Assembly: GCA_009602735.1 (NCBI GenBank)
Contig: WELA01006414.1
Coordinates: forward strand, 214,410 to 278,409
Source: Mesotaenium endlicherianum
Taxonomy: Eukaryota > Streptophyta > Zygnematophyceae > Zygnematales > Mesotaeniaceae
Length of the DNA stretch: 64,000 bases
Direction of reading: 5' to 3'
The position numbers and the translations under genes are program-made. The notes under the pieces are model-generated. The model saw nothing but the letters and a program-made list of their open reading frames with translations. It did no database searches and was not told the DNA's origin. Every line of letters starts with the position of its first letter. Within the stretch, counting starts at the first letter, position 1. This document shows positions 34,610-45,961 of the stretch, in pieces.

Positions 34610-35322
34610 TGAAATAAATCGACTTACCAATAAACGATTAGCAATTAATAGGAGGTCTTTATATCAGCAAGTAATGTTTATGAACTTTTTGTAACTTGTT
34701 TAACGGCAAAGGACAATACACGAGCAGTAAGCAATACTAATAAGTCAAAGTCAAATGCAAGTAAACGAGCATCAATCATACAATCCGTAAACTCAAACAT
34801 AAGCAAGGTTAGTAGACCGTTCGCATTAATGACCTCCGCCTTGGATTTAGATATCTCTCAGTATGCTATACAAGAGAGTTGGCCCCGTTTTCAAATGCCA
34901 AACTCGAGAGCAATCCTAAGATATGTACATGAATGAGTTCGTTGTTCAACGACAAGTGCAATGGCACCGCCTACCCGGGAGTTAACCACGTTGGTAGGAC
35001 CTCGGCTAATCAAATCCACAGCCATCTCCCATCATCCTGAATCGCCATCCACCCAAGAAGTGTCATCTCGCCACTCATCTAGCACACCACACTTAGATGC
35101 ATAACTAGGCAGCTCGCTGCTATTGAGTACGGCAGTCAGTTGACTGTCGAAGAATATGTCAGCAAGCTGACCGAAGTCAACAACCTAACCTGATTGACTT
35201 CAGCCTACTGTTCCCGGCTGAGTCATTAAACTAAGTACTAAAAATCCAGCAAGCTTAATATTAAATAAAGTTCAGCAGGTTGAACTTACTATGATATCTA
35301 CTCAATATACTGATTCATTACA
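34610..35322 (-). repeat. 5' LTR of element A2
   Basis: A 713-bp family A LTR in minus orientation next to its primer-binding site. Confidence 0.9.
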
Positions 35323-35359
35323 ACAAAACTTCATAATTAATGAAATGTCAATTAACACC

Positions 35360-37290
35360 TGATATCCTACATCAGAGTTGGACAGATTGCATGACGCTTA
35401 GTCTAGAGTCAGTGAGTTCTTGTCACTAGTCAAGATGACATTGAGGAAAAGGAATGAGAATCTTAGTACTAAGCTGTTACTAAAATGCCTTACAAAACAA
35501 AACGAAAAAAACTTCTTTACTTAGTTTGAAGAGATATACTGGCCAAATTTCTTTGGGAGGAACGAAAAAGATGCCTCATACACGCTGTCTGTGGCACTCA
35601 TAGATTTTGTTTAGTTCTCATTTGATGATGCTTTACTCCTTCATCAACAATCTCGGAAGAATGAGAATCTTACCTTGAAATGGACGTTGTAGAGTAAAAG
35701 AAAGCTAGTTTAAAACTTTAGAAAGAGGTTGTGATAGCCAAAGTAGCTGCTTTGTGAACAACAAAAGGAGTAGCAAGCACCAACCCTGTTTCTACGCCAG
35801 ATATGATTGTCTTGCCTGAAAGATTGTTAGCGACTTTAAGGCAATTGGAGGAGAGCCAAAAGAGCACGGCTGCAGGAAAGGACCCAAATGCTTTGAATGA
35901 TAGGCTAAATGGAATTTTTGCAAATGCAACAGTTTAGTTAAAAGTGGCTAGAGACGTTGTGAGGAATCCAATGTTTGATTCCTCCATAGTCAGAGAAATG
36001 GTCGCTTAATCTAGTCTTGCAAAAATTATGGACTGGGTATCAGAATAAAATGGAAGCTAGAGATGACCGGTTGAGTCCTATCAACTGCTTGCAACAATTC
36101 TTTAGCTGCTTGAAGTATGTTTTTCGAAGGATCGCAATGTCAAAGTCCATCTACATGTCCGTTTTGCTCGTCGCAAAACATGAGATTTTTTATAAAAGTG
36201 AAGTCTAGGTTAGAAGGTCTGTTAAAAAAGTAGGAACTTATGAACCTTGGATTGTGGTTGATAATTTTTTATTGTGCATGGGCTAGGATACAAATAAAAA
36301 GGTCAGGCCACACCTGTCAGCACAAAAGGGAATCAATTGGACCATCGACGACGGTGCCAAAATGGCAAGAAATATTGAGGGAGGAAAGATCTGGACAAGG
36401 AAATTTCTTGGACTCTCATGGCGTTAAAAAGGAAAAAGAAGTCTTTTTCTCCCAAGGTTCTTTATCCAATCATTCCTTTCAAAAAGAAGAATGCGCCTTT
36501 CAAAAACTTTGCTAAGCAGGCTAATGCTGCAGAAATTGCAAATGGTTGCTGGAATTGTGGGAAACAAGAGCACCAAAGGAGAAATTGTCCTTTCCTAGAT
36601 GGCAAGCAACTTTTTGCTAACAGAATGCACGTATGCGCACAACAAGAAAGTTCGGTTTGAGAACAACTGCTAGTCAAAGAACCTGTACCAACATAGGAGG
36701 CAGAGTAAGAGGAAATCAATGAGAAGATCAATGAGAAGGGTAGTTCAAGTTGCTCTAAAGGCAACCAAATGTATGATGTTCTAAGTGCCAAACTTGTTGA
36801 GCTCAAGGCACAAATGGCTAAGGTGAGCGTACTACGACGTCGATGTAGCAAAGAAGTTTATCTGCAAGGGCGCCAAAGTCGCTGCAGGATAGCAAATGCG
36901 GCCAAATCGCCACCAACAACTGAGCAAATTGATCATGATCATTTAAGGTCCAGGAACGTTGGAAGCTTCCTCAAATTTTTTTAATCACGATTGATGAAAA
37001 AGAGATTACCCATGTGCAACAAACTAAGCTTGGTACGTGCAAGTGATTTATTTATCACAAGGAAGACTGCAAGTTCTCGTGGAGAACCGGATGCATCATA
37101 CGTCCATGTCTTCATTACTCAGTTCTGGGATCAAATTCTTAACTACAACTGAAGAAGCTCCAAAACAAGTTATAGAGGAAGAAGAAGGAGCAAATGGCGT
37201 ATTGCTACCAACCAATTTCAGCATTGCAAACGTGCAAACGAAGGGGGGAGTCATCAAAATAAACGAGTTGGAGACGTAGACTATCTTTTT
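35360..37290 (+). mobile_element. degraded gag-like retroelement fossil, family unknown
   Basis: The plus strand shows short open pieces of Lys-rich, gag-like composition and one clear CCHC zinc knuckle (CWNCGKQEHQRRNCP, about 36545-36590), the nucleic-acid-binding signature of retroelement gag. No LTRs, protease or reverse transcriptase could be tied to it. It is heavily broken and looks older than the family A copies. Confidence 0.5.
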
Positions 37291-37299
37291 GGACACAAT

Positions 37300-38504
37300 T
37301 AAACAGCTAGTGATGTTTAGTTTGAGATTGGTTGCGCAGCATTTTTTGCGAAGCAAAGAATTTCCTTTGCATGTTGACGCATAAAGTTTGATGTATGATG
37401 TGCTCTGAAAAGTCTTCATCGTTTGTGATGTCAACATCAGTATTTAGTATTTGAGATACGTTTGAACACAGGTAACACAAATGAAAGACACCAAATCAAA
37501 TGTATTGCATTGTCCCATTTTCACAGAAATAAAGATACATATTTGATATGGTCAGCACTTGGTGGAATGAAAACATGACATGTCGCAGATGCGATCATAA
37601 GTGCCGGTTTGAATTGTATAAGTAGAATTGGCGCGCAATCTAAGTACCTCAAGTTACACTTTTGTTCGTATCGCTATATTGGTATCGGAGCGCGAACGTA
37701 CGCAACCGTGTCCAGGGTTCAAATCCCTTGGGGTGCGAGACTCGTCGTTGGTACGACAGTACGGCAATTTTTGGATTGTACAAAGAAAGGACACTATCCC
37801 GTGTCATGACTCATTAGGTCAAGACTGTCGACCCTGCCAAGACACACGTGCGTCGACCATCGACCTAGGAAGGCCAACTTTGACCTTGCTTCACGTATTC
37901 ATATGTCAACCTTTGGTAGCATTCCAAGTCGCCAAGATGTAGAGCGTAGCGTCACCTTCCGAACGACATCGGTTGCGCGCCATTTGGTCAAGTCTCAAGC
38001 GACATATCAGCGATCTAGCCCGCGCCACCTACCGGCCCCTAGCGGATTCCACCAAAGGCCACTTCGTGACTCAATGTGCCCAAAGGTGACCATGTTCGCT
38101 CTTCGCGACTCCAAAGACCTCTAGCCATTAGCATACAGACCCGCAAGCTTGATAAAGTACACTTAGCATGTATTAGCATAGTATATGAGCACCATTTTAA
38201 TTATAACTTGGTGACTGCATCACTCATTCTTGGAGGAAGTTTCTTGACGTTTTAGATCTACATTTGAGGGATTATCTAGGTAGCATTACTCGAGGTAAGC
38301 TCCGCCAATGAGAGCCATGCATCCACTTACTTGCACTATATTTGATTGGTGTGTGTTGTGCTTAGCCAATAGGAGAGCTAGTACGTGCTTTGCCTCCACT
38401 TTCGTGGGCCTAGAAGAGCCTCCTAGAATGACTGTGTGCATTGAATCCGCCGCCTTCAGCGCCGGCTTTGCAGGGAGTATATAGCAGTAGATGCTCTTTG
38501 GAGG
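37300..38504. other. repeat-derived flank with stray primer-binding site
   Basis: TGGTATCGGAGC recurs at 37680-37691, which suggests the start of the internal region of another, unrecognised LTR element. A TATA-like GAGTATATAGCAG lies at about 38475-38487, just before element A1. No gene is visible. Confidence 0.4.
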
Positions 38505-39225
38505 TGTAATGAATCAGTATATTGATTGATATAATATTCATTTAAATATAACACTTAAATAAGTTCAGCCAGCTGAACTCTAAGTTAATGATCAGTCTGC
38601 TGGACTTTATATTTAATATCAGTTTAATGACTCAGCCGAAAGCAGCAGGCTGAAGTCAGCTTAAGTCGGCTTGCTGACACATTCTTTGACAGCCAGCTGA
38701 CTTCCGTACTCGGTAGCAGCGAACTGCCTCGATATGCATCTAAGTGTGGTATGCTAGATGAATGGCCAGATAACATCCCTATGATGGATGGCAATTCGGG
38801 ATGGTGGGAGATGGCGGTGGATTTGGTTAACCGAGGTCCTACCAACGTGGTTAACTCCCGGGTAGGCGGTGCCCTCGCACTGGCCGTCGAACAGTAAACT
38901 CATTCCATGTACATATGCTAGGCATTGCTCTCCAGTTTGGCATTCGGAAACGAGGCCAACTCTCTTGTACAGCTTACTGAGAGAGATCTGGATCCAAGGC
39001 GAGAAGCCATTGATACGCACTGTCTTCTAACCTTGCTTATGTATGAGTTTATTGATTGCATTATTGATGCAAGTGTACTCGCATTTGACTTACGAGTGTT
39101 GTTCACTGCTAGTGTGTTGTCCTTTCGCCGTTTAATCAGTTAACGGAAAATCCATAAAGATTACCTGCTGATGTGAAGATCTTTATTAATTGTTCATCGC
39201 CTATTTGGTAAGTCGAATAATTTCA
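38505..39225 (+). repeat. 5' LTR of element A1
   Basis: 721 bp, TGTAATG...TTTCA. It is the reference copy for the eight family A LTRs in this window. Confidence 0.93.
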
Positions 39226-39226
39226 G

Positions 39227-39238
39227 TGGTATCGGAGC
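39227..39238 (+). promoter_or_regulatory. primer-binding site of element A1
   Basis: TGGTATCGGAGC starts one base after the LTR and matches a tRNA-iMet-like 3' end with one base different from the usual plant TGGTATCAGAGC. Confidence 0.85.
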
Positions 39239-39259
39239 AGTTATCACAGTCTTCTTTGT

Positions 39260-40738
39260 ATGGTAATGACAAGGTCTAAAACTAGCCACACCCGAGACAT
39301 GGAGAACCAGGATAACGAGAAGGTCAAAAACCAGGCGGAAAGCCATGTAGCGGGAACCCGTACCTATTCTGAAGCACTAGCAGATACTGCAGCTAGAGAG
39401 GCTGCAGATGAGGCAGCTGCTATTGCCGCAGTCGCAGCACAGCAAGCTGAGGAGGAGAGAGCCAGATTAGAAGCTGAACAATTGGCAAAGGCCGTTGAAG
39501 ATACAAAAAGGAGGGAAGGACAGCCAGCTGACGAGCGCACTGTTGAAGAGCATATGGCATCAAGGACCAATGTTCTGAACCCACCTCCTGCTGTACAACT
39601 CAATGTACCCCTAGGTCAAATACGTGACCGGCTGAATGCGGCAGGAATTGCTGCTGCAGGAGCGAGAGGGACTGTTGAGGACACTACTCAGCGAGTGGAT
39701 GCCAATGCTGCTGCTGCATTTGCTAGACTCCCACCTCAGAGTGTAGACTTGGGAGCATTGTTTGTTCAAATGCAGTCGCAAATGGCGACCATGTATCAGT
39801 CCCAACAGGACGACAAAAGAATCATAATGTCTCTACTGCGGGACAGAGACCAACTGGGGTCTCAAACCACTAGTGGTGGTGGCCGAGGGCCTAGTAAGCC
39901 CAAGCCAGAACCTCCCCAGGAATATGGTAGTGAGGGAAACAGAAAATATTACCTGATCAAGTTTTTTGCGAATGTTGAGCAGTGGCTGGAGAACTACCCA
40001 GAACTGCAAGATTACGAGAAGGTCAGGCACACCGGTGCGCTACTGAAAGGCAGTGCCGCAGACTGGTGGCTTTACTGGAAAGGAGAGCGTAAGGCTCGGC
40101 AACTCGGTGACCCTACGTGGGTAGAGTTTGTCGAGAAGTTGCATGAGAAGTTTGATGTCATCAACCAGCAGGAGAAAGCTATCTATGCGATGATCTCCCT
40201 GACACTGAAGCAGACCACTTCAGTTGCTGAGTTTGCTCAAAAGTTCCAAGAGAACATGATGAAGCAGCCTGATTTGCCAGAACGGTATAGGATAGCATAC
40301 TTCAGGTATGGCTTGAAATCCGAGGTCTCTGGTCATTTTGCTGAGAAAAAGTATGAGAAACTGGCTGACTTGATCCAGGATGCTGACGCCTGGGATCAGC
40401 AGCAGTTCAATCACAAGCGCCAGAGTAACGCTTTGGTGTCTAAGATTGTCAAAAAGCCCCACGGTTCCTACAATGCAGTTGAAGGAGACCAGGCTGAGGA
40501 TAATCAGGGTGATGAATATGAGTATGAGTACAATGCTATTCAGTCTAGAGGTAGAGGTGGTCCCTCTCGAGGTGGCTATGGAAGAGGTGGTGGTAGGACT
40601 AAGCCGAGACCAGCCTCAGCAAAATCGATTTGTTTCCATTGCCAGCAGCCAGGTCACTTCAGAGAGCAGTGTCCATACAAGCACCTTGCAAAAGTCGAGA
40701 GAAAAGACCAGCCTTTAAAAGACAGCAACAGTCAGTAA
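39260..40738 (+). CDS. gag of element A1
   Basis: An ATG-started frame of 492 codons encodes the structural capsid-nucleocapsid protein. The N-terminal 100 residues are Ala/Glu-rich coiled coil. The central Retrotrans_gag-like domain (about residues 220-370) includes WLENYPELQDYEKV, ADWWLYWKGERKA and EFAQKFQENM. A Gly/Arg-rich stretch (RGRGGPSRGGYGRGGG) leads to one CCHC knuckle (CFHCQQPGHFREQCP, about residues 456-470), which binds element RNA. The length is typical for chromoviruses. It is the only family A gag in the window that looks whole. Confidence 0.9.
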   Translation: MVMTRSKTSHTRDMENQDNEKVKNQAESHVAGTRTYSEALADTAAREAADEAAAIAAVAAQQAEEERARLEAEQLAKAVEDTKRREGQPADERTVEEHMASRTNVLNPPPAVQLNVPLGQIRDRLNAAGIAAAGARGTVEDTTQRVDANAAAAFARLPPQSVDLGALFVQMQSQMATMYQSQQDDKRIIMSLLRDRDQLGSQTTSGGGRGPSKPKPEPPQEYGSEGNRKYYLIKFFANVEQWLENYPELQDYEKVRHTGALLKGSAADWWLYWKGERKARQLGDPTWVEFVEKLHEKFDVINQQEKAIYAMISLTLKQTTSVAEFAQKFQENMMKQPDLPERYRIAYFRYGLKSEVSGHFAEKKYEKLADLIQDADAWDQQQFNHKRQSNALVSKIVKKPHGSYNAVEGDQAEDNQGDEYEYEYNAIQSRGRGGPSRGGYGRGGGRTKPRPASAKSICFHCQQPGHFREQCPYKHLAKVERKDQPLKDSNSQ

Positions 40739-40739
40739 T

Positions 40740-43700
40740 CCAGTCTACTGACTGTGAGGATGCTAGAGATAGTGAGTCGTCACTAGCTGCCCTCGTAGCA
40801 GGTATTATGGGTCCTGCTGAACTGGATTCACTATGCATGCCTGACAACCAGATAAAGGAGACCATCAGCAATATAGACATCCAGAGAGTGCACACTCTGG
40901 ATGCTCTTGTTCCACCTGATGTCCAACATTTCTTTGCTACGTCAGGAGAACAATGCGAAAGTCAGGAAAAGACAGTCCCCCCTATCCTACTGCATTGCAT
41001 GATTGCAGGTAGGAAGGTGAGGGCATTTGTTGACGGAGGGGCGTCACATACTTTTATCCACAAGGACTTAGTTAAGCGGCTAAGGCTGCCTACTGTCACC
41101 CAAGGGGATAGGAAAATATTCCTTGGAGATGCCTCAAGTATCTCGGGAGGAGTTATAACCAAGCCTATTGAGGTCCAGTTAGGTTTTGGCATTGCAGTTC
41201 TAACTGAAACGCTTACATTTGAGGTACTCAACACTGGCTTTCATGATCTTGTGCTAGGCGAGTCCTGGCTTAACAGACATCGAGCTGAACTGTGTTGGAG
41301 CAGAGGTACAGTTAAAGTGAGAGGAGCCAGTGATGGGCAGACTGACTTGGCACCCACCAGTGCTCTTCCTTTTGTCTTGTGTGGATGGCAAATGAAGGAA
41401 AAGAAGAGGCTTCCAGAAGGATGCAAGTTGCTGAATGCAATGGAGTTCGTCAAAAGCTGGAACTAGAAGGAAGACAAAATGTTTTGTCTGCTGCTAAGAG
41501 AGGTACCTCCTCAACCTAAAGAAGTGGTTGAGAAAAAGGTAAGCCCTCCGAAGCACCCTATTGCTGCAAAAATTGTTGCTCAGTACACGGATGTATTTAA
41601 TATGCCTCCAGGACTACCCCCTAAGAGGGAAGTAGATCATAGGATTGATTTATTACCTCGAAGTCAACCACCTTGGTAACGCACTTATGGCTTGTCTTAT
41701 GTGGAGAGCGAGGAGTTGAAAACACAGATTGCAGAGCTTGAGAAAAAAGGTTATATTTCTCCCAGTAAATCACCTTACGGTGCACCCATCCTATTTGTTA
41801 AGAAAAAGCATTTTAGTATGCGGATGTGTGTGGATTACAGAGCGCATAACAGAATTACAGTAAAGAACAAGTATGCTTTACCCAGAATCAAGGACTTGCT
41901 TGATACCCTGTCTGGTGCTAAGGTGTTCAGTAAGATAGATCTCAAGAGTGGTTATCATCAATTCAGAATTGCTGAGGGGGATGAACACAAGACTGCCTTC
42001 CGCACACGTTATGGACACTATGAGTTCAACGTGATGCCATTTGGATTGACTAATGCTCCTGCGACCTTCATGGGAGCTATGAATGACATTTTCAGGCCTT
42101 ATTTGGATAAATTTGTGCAAGTTTTTCTGGATGATATTTTAATTTTCTCTAAAAATGAATCCTGCTGATGCACTCTCTAGAAGACCTGACTTGCAAGAAA
42201 GGAACTTTAGCCAGCATGCTGTAGATAAAGTCCTGTGTGCACTCACTTCACTAAAGGTGAAAAAGTCCTTCCTTGAACAACTTAGGAAAACCTACCTTTC
42301 TGACCCAACATTTGAGCCCAGCCCCACTATTGGTGTGTATCTTGCTACTGCACTGGGGTATAAACTTAAGGGAGGGGTCTGGGTGACTGAAACCACTTCA
42401 GGCAGGCTGAAGCTGGTCATTCCTTATAACTTGGAAATAGGGTCCCTTTGTTTGGGTCAAGCACCTGATAGTTTACTGGGTGGGCATTTGGGGCAGGCCA
42501 AAACTGTTGGCAAACTGGCAAAACATTATCATTGGGAGGGGTTGCCTCGGGAGGTCTTGAAATATGTGAAGTCCTGTGATCAGTGTCAAAGAAATAAGTC
42601 TAGGCACACACAATCGGGAGGTCTCTTGCAACCGCTGCTCATCCCAGCGGGCCGCTGAGAAACTATATCCATGGACTGGGTGGTCACACTGCCACGAACT
42701 GCTAATGGGCATGATTCGATACTGGTAGTCGTGGATAAACTGACAAAAATGGTCATTTTCATCCCCACAACTGTCAAAGTCACTGCACTCAAAACAGCGA
42801 GACAGTTCTACAACCATGTAGTATGCCAACATGGGCTATCCTCTAATATCATCTCAGACCAAGACTCAAAATTTACCTATAAGTTCTGGAGAGCTTTAAT
42901 GGGGTTAATGGGAGTCAAACAGCTGCTCAGCACAGCAAACCACGCTCAGACTGATGGGCAGACTGAAAAAACTAACCGAGTTCTACAGGAGGTGCTGAGA
43001 GCATATAGTAACCGAAAACAAGATAATCGGGATGACCTGTTGCCTCATATTCGGTTTGCGGTCAACAGTGCGGTGCACGCGTCAACGGGCAAGACTCCTT
43101 TTGAACTGAGCCTGGGTAGAGTCTCTAAGTCTCCTTTAGATGTGCTGGGGGATTCTTTAACTGACCCTGAAGGGATTGACAATCCGGTCTCCCTCCAGTT
43201 AACTTAGGAGTTTGTTGACACCCTGTCAGAAGTCCAACAAAACCTGCACGAAGCTCAAGAAAACCAACAAAAATACGCTAATCAACACTGTCGGGAGCTG
43301 ACATTTTCTAAGGGCGATTTAGTCAAACTGTATTCTCAGCACCTGTACCTCCGTGGTGTGGTCAAGAAAAAGCTTGGCCCTGTTTGGGTCGGTCCATATT
43401 CGGTGGTCCGTCGTGTCGGTCAGAATGCTTACGAACTGAACATGTCAGCTGAATACAAGGGGCACCCGGTCTTTAATGTCTCCTTCCTGGAACCATACAT
43501 CAAAGGGGATACACTGTTCACAGGTCGGTTCCCTGTCCAACCGGGACCGGTCCCCGCTTTCCGGGACGGCGACCCTGAGGAATATGAGGTCGATGAGATT
43601 TTAGACGCTCGCTCGGTCCGTCGATCGTCTAAATATGTCATGAAGTACCTCATTCGATGGAAGGGTTACGATGCCTCTGGGGACACTTGGGAGTTTAAAT

Positions 43701-43828
43701 ACCAGCTGACCAATGCCAAAGGGGCGTTGAAACGGNCTGGGGACACTTGGGAGTTTAAATACCAGCTGACCAATGCCAAAGGGGCGTTGAAACGGTTCCA
43801 CCTTCGGGCAACTGGGGCACCGCCCTAA
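40740..43828 (+). pseudogene. pol of element A1: protease, RT, integrase, chromodomain
   Basis: The protease is recognisable at about 41010-41060 (AFVDGGASHTFIHKDL). The reverse transcriptase, about 41700-42150, has [22 protein letters not shown] and [11 protein letters not shown]. Integrase, about 42180-43200, shows the zinc-binding HYHWEGLP...CDQCQRNK and core segments MDWVVTLP, NIISDQDSKFT and HAQTDGQTEK. The chromodomain, about 43570-43800, reads EEYEVDEILDAR...YLIRWKGYDASGDTWEF, placing the family among chromoviruses. The region is incomplete and carries several disruptions. Confidence 0.88.
43677..43795 (+). other. single N flanked by identical 59-bp blocks (assembly join)
   Basis: One undetermined base at 43736 separates two base-for-base identical copies of 59 bp. 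An exact short overlap around one N is the usual mark of two contig ends joined without merging, so the duplication is probably not present in the genome. Confidence 0.8.
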
Positions 43829-44178
43829 GTGTCCCTCTAGTAGACATGGGAAGGTGACAGGAGGTCCTGTCTCCATATAAGTTGGAGGGGGATGTGACAG
43901 TTAGTGACAGTTGTGACAGGCAACCCACTTTTAAAATTAAGTTGGAGGGAGTGGTATTCTGTTTCGGGATCAGCTGGAAAATCTCTGATAACCATATTAC
44001 ACACTCAACCTGCGCTCACACTCACTTTCTCTCTAACCCAATTTTCCCTTATATTCACTCACACCAGGTATTTCACACTAGGAACTCTCCCGATTGCGTT
44101 CCTCTTCATCAAGGGCACTCAGTAGCGGCAAAATATCATGACCTCACTAACTGCATTGTATTTTCATGATAGAGCAAG

Positions 44179-45842
44179 ATGACTCAAACGTCGGAACTCA
44201 AGAGGAAGAGAAGGGCGGAAGAGGCACATGCAGAATACTTGCAATTCCGTGGAGACATCGAATCGTCCTCCATCTCCGCTCGAGAATCGCAACAACTCCA
44301 ACAATAGCGGGAGGCACAGAAGAAGAAGGAGGAGGAGGAACAGGCCAGACTGAGGCAGGAAGAACTGGACAGAAAAGCTGCAGAGGAGGCCAAGAAAGCA
44401 GAGGAGGAGAGGCAAGCTGAGGAGAAGCGGAAGCAGCAGGCTGAAGAAGAGCAGAGGAGAATCAGCAGCTACCGCTACACAGTGCTGGGCAAGGGCTTCG
44501 ATCTACTGGAGGAGGCCTTCAAGTATGCTCAGAGAAGTCGCAGCGAGTCACAGAAGGACATCCTACAGAGGGAAGGGGAGACATCCAAAAACTTTGACAA
44601 GTATATAGAGGTCAGCACAGGGCTCCTCCTCTACCATGATTATGCCAGGATGGTAGGATATACGGTCAAAGTGGCCAAGGCAATGGCCCAGGTGAACGAA
44701 GCAGGGGCTGTATCGATTCCGGGTATCTGGGGGAAGGATAGGGTCATCAGGATGATCCCCATGGACGCGGACAGCTTCAAGGACTCAACACCCCACAACA
44801 AGTTCAAGGCCATGTACAATGAGGTGGAGAGGAGGAGCTGGGAATTCTTGGCCAGGGAGACCAGTCAGCTGGACTTTGCAGGGCACTGGTACCCTTGTAC
44901 TCTTAAAAAGACAGACGCTGCCTTCTTCCAAAAGCCCACTCATTGGCGGTGGATGACTATCAACATGAGGGACCAGCAGAACGACAAGGCGACGGATGAG
45001 GATTTCCTAATAGACCTAAAGGGGAATGTAGTATTGCCCCCTCACATTGCGGCTTGGGACCCAAGATTGGATGGAGTAAGAGACTGCATGAGCCAAGAAA
45101 TGCAGCGGGACAGGAGCAGGCCCGAGAGTCATTCTCTAAAGGGAAGCACGCTTATGCCAAATGGGCAAGCAAGCAGGGGGAAAAGGACCTGTATGTGGTC
45201 CTGACTAAGCAGCCCCCACCAGCACCCAAAAGGGGAAGGTCAGTGGGATATTCTTTTTCTCGGGAGGAGCTGGAGCAGCTGACAGAAGAGACCCTAGCAG
45301 TCTTAGAGGAACCCGGGGACGGAGAGGAGGAGGGGTCAGAGGAAGAAGAGGAGGAAGGCGAGGAGGAGGACACTAGCCCCGCCGTGATCCTGACACCTGC
45401 CACATCCCCTGTAAGCGAGAAGACTGAGTCGGCCCTGCAGCAGCTCGCTGAAGAGGAGGATATCACTTGGCTGGGAACTGCCATAGGACAGAGCCCATCT
45501 CCAGGCACGGAGACCCATTCAGACAGGGCAGACAGGAGGGCTGCTAGAGAAATAGCCAGAGGCCTGCCGGCATCTCCATCGCAGAGAGGGCATGTACCCT
45601 TAGCTCATGTCATGCAACATCCTTCTGGGATGCCGGTATATGTACCAGTCAGTTTGAGGGATGCCCAGGAGAAAGCTGCCTCCATTCAGTTTCAGATCGT
45701 GCAGGAGGAAACAGCACAGTTACTGCGTTCTCCGCCGGGTCCCTATACGGAACCTCCCTCTCTGACAGGCTTCAGAAGACCCCAAGACAGGAGGAGGACT
45801 GACTCCCCTGACCATAGGGCCCCAGGGGCATCTCCCTCCTAA
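44179..45842 (+). pseudogene. family A extra ORF (copy in A1)
   Basis: Downstream of the chromodomain and in the same sense lies an additional coding region of about 1.66 kb that starts MTQTSELKRKRRAEE. It has a coiled coil rich in Glu/Lys/Arg/Ala for about 90 residues, a conserved core starting GKGFDLLEEAFKYAQRSR and holding STGLLLYHDYARMVGYT, IRMIPMD, FKAMYNEVERRSWEFLAR, HWYPCTLKKTD and WRWMTINMRDQ, then DGVRDCMSQE and an acidic, Pro-rich tail (polyglutamate near 45320-45380) with a PSQRGHVPLAHVMQHPSGMP motif. No membrane segment is present. The family is unknown to me; it sits where other plant Ty3/gypsy elements may carry env-like or additional ORFs. It carries about two disruptions. Confidence 0.8.
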
Positions 45843-45961
45843 GGGCGGAGGGCCAAGGGCACAGCATGTTGGATGGCAGAGGGATCAGTAATTCCAGTTG
45901 GGGAAACCTATGTACCCTGTGTCAATGTTGTCGAGGCGACAACATGTTAAGTGGGAGGGAT

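Larger units (their letters stand above)
19543..35322 (-). mobile_element. Ty3/gypsy chromovirus A2 (family A), old, split by element B
   Basis: The element reads on the minus strand from its 5' LTR (34610-35322) to its 3' LTR (19543-20277). A primer-binding site complementary to a tRNA-iMet-like end is at 34597-34608 and a polypurine tract (AAGTTGGAGGGAT) lies at 20278-20290. In order it holds gag, protease, reverse transcriptase, RNase H part, integrase, chromodomain and the family A extra ORF. Element B (24171-31362) is inserted in its pol region. Without B the length is about 8.6 kb, close to A1. The flanking 5-mers (GCAAG and ACAAA) agree at only three of five positions, so a target-site duplication is doubtful. 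It is broken, with more than ten disruptions besides the insertion, and older than B; its LTRs look more diverged from each other than those of A1 or B. Confidence 0.88.

Noticed and set aside
37680-37745. Possible tRNA gene (GGTTCAAATCC B-box-like)
   Set aside because: No acceptor stem or A box at tRNA spacing; the start is the stray primer-binding site.
44179-45842. Env-like gene in family A
   Set aside because: No signal peptide or membrane segment; composition is coiled coil plus soluble core.
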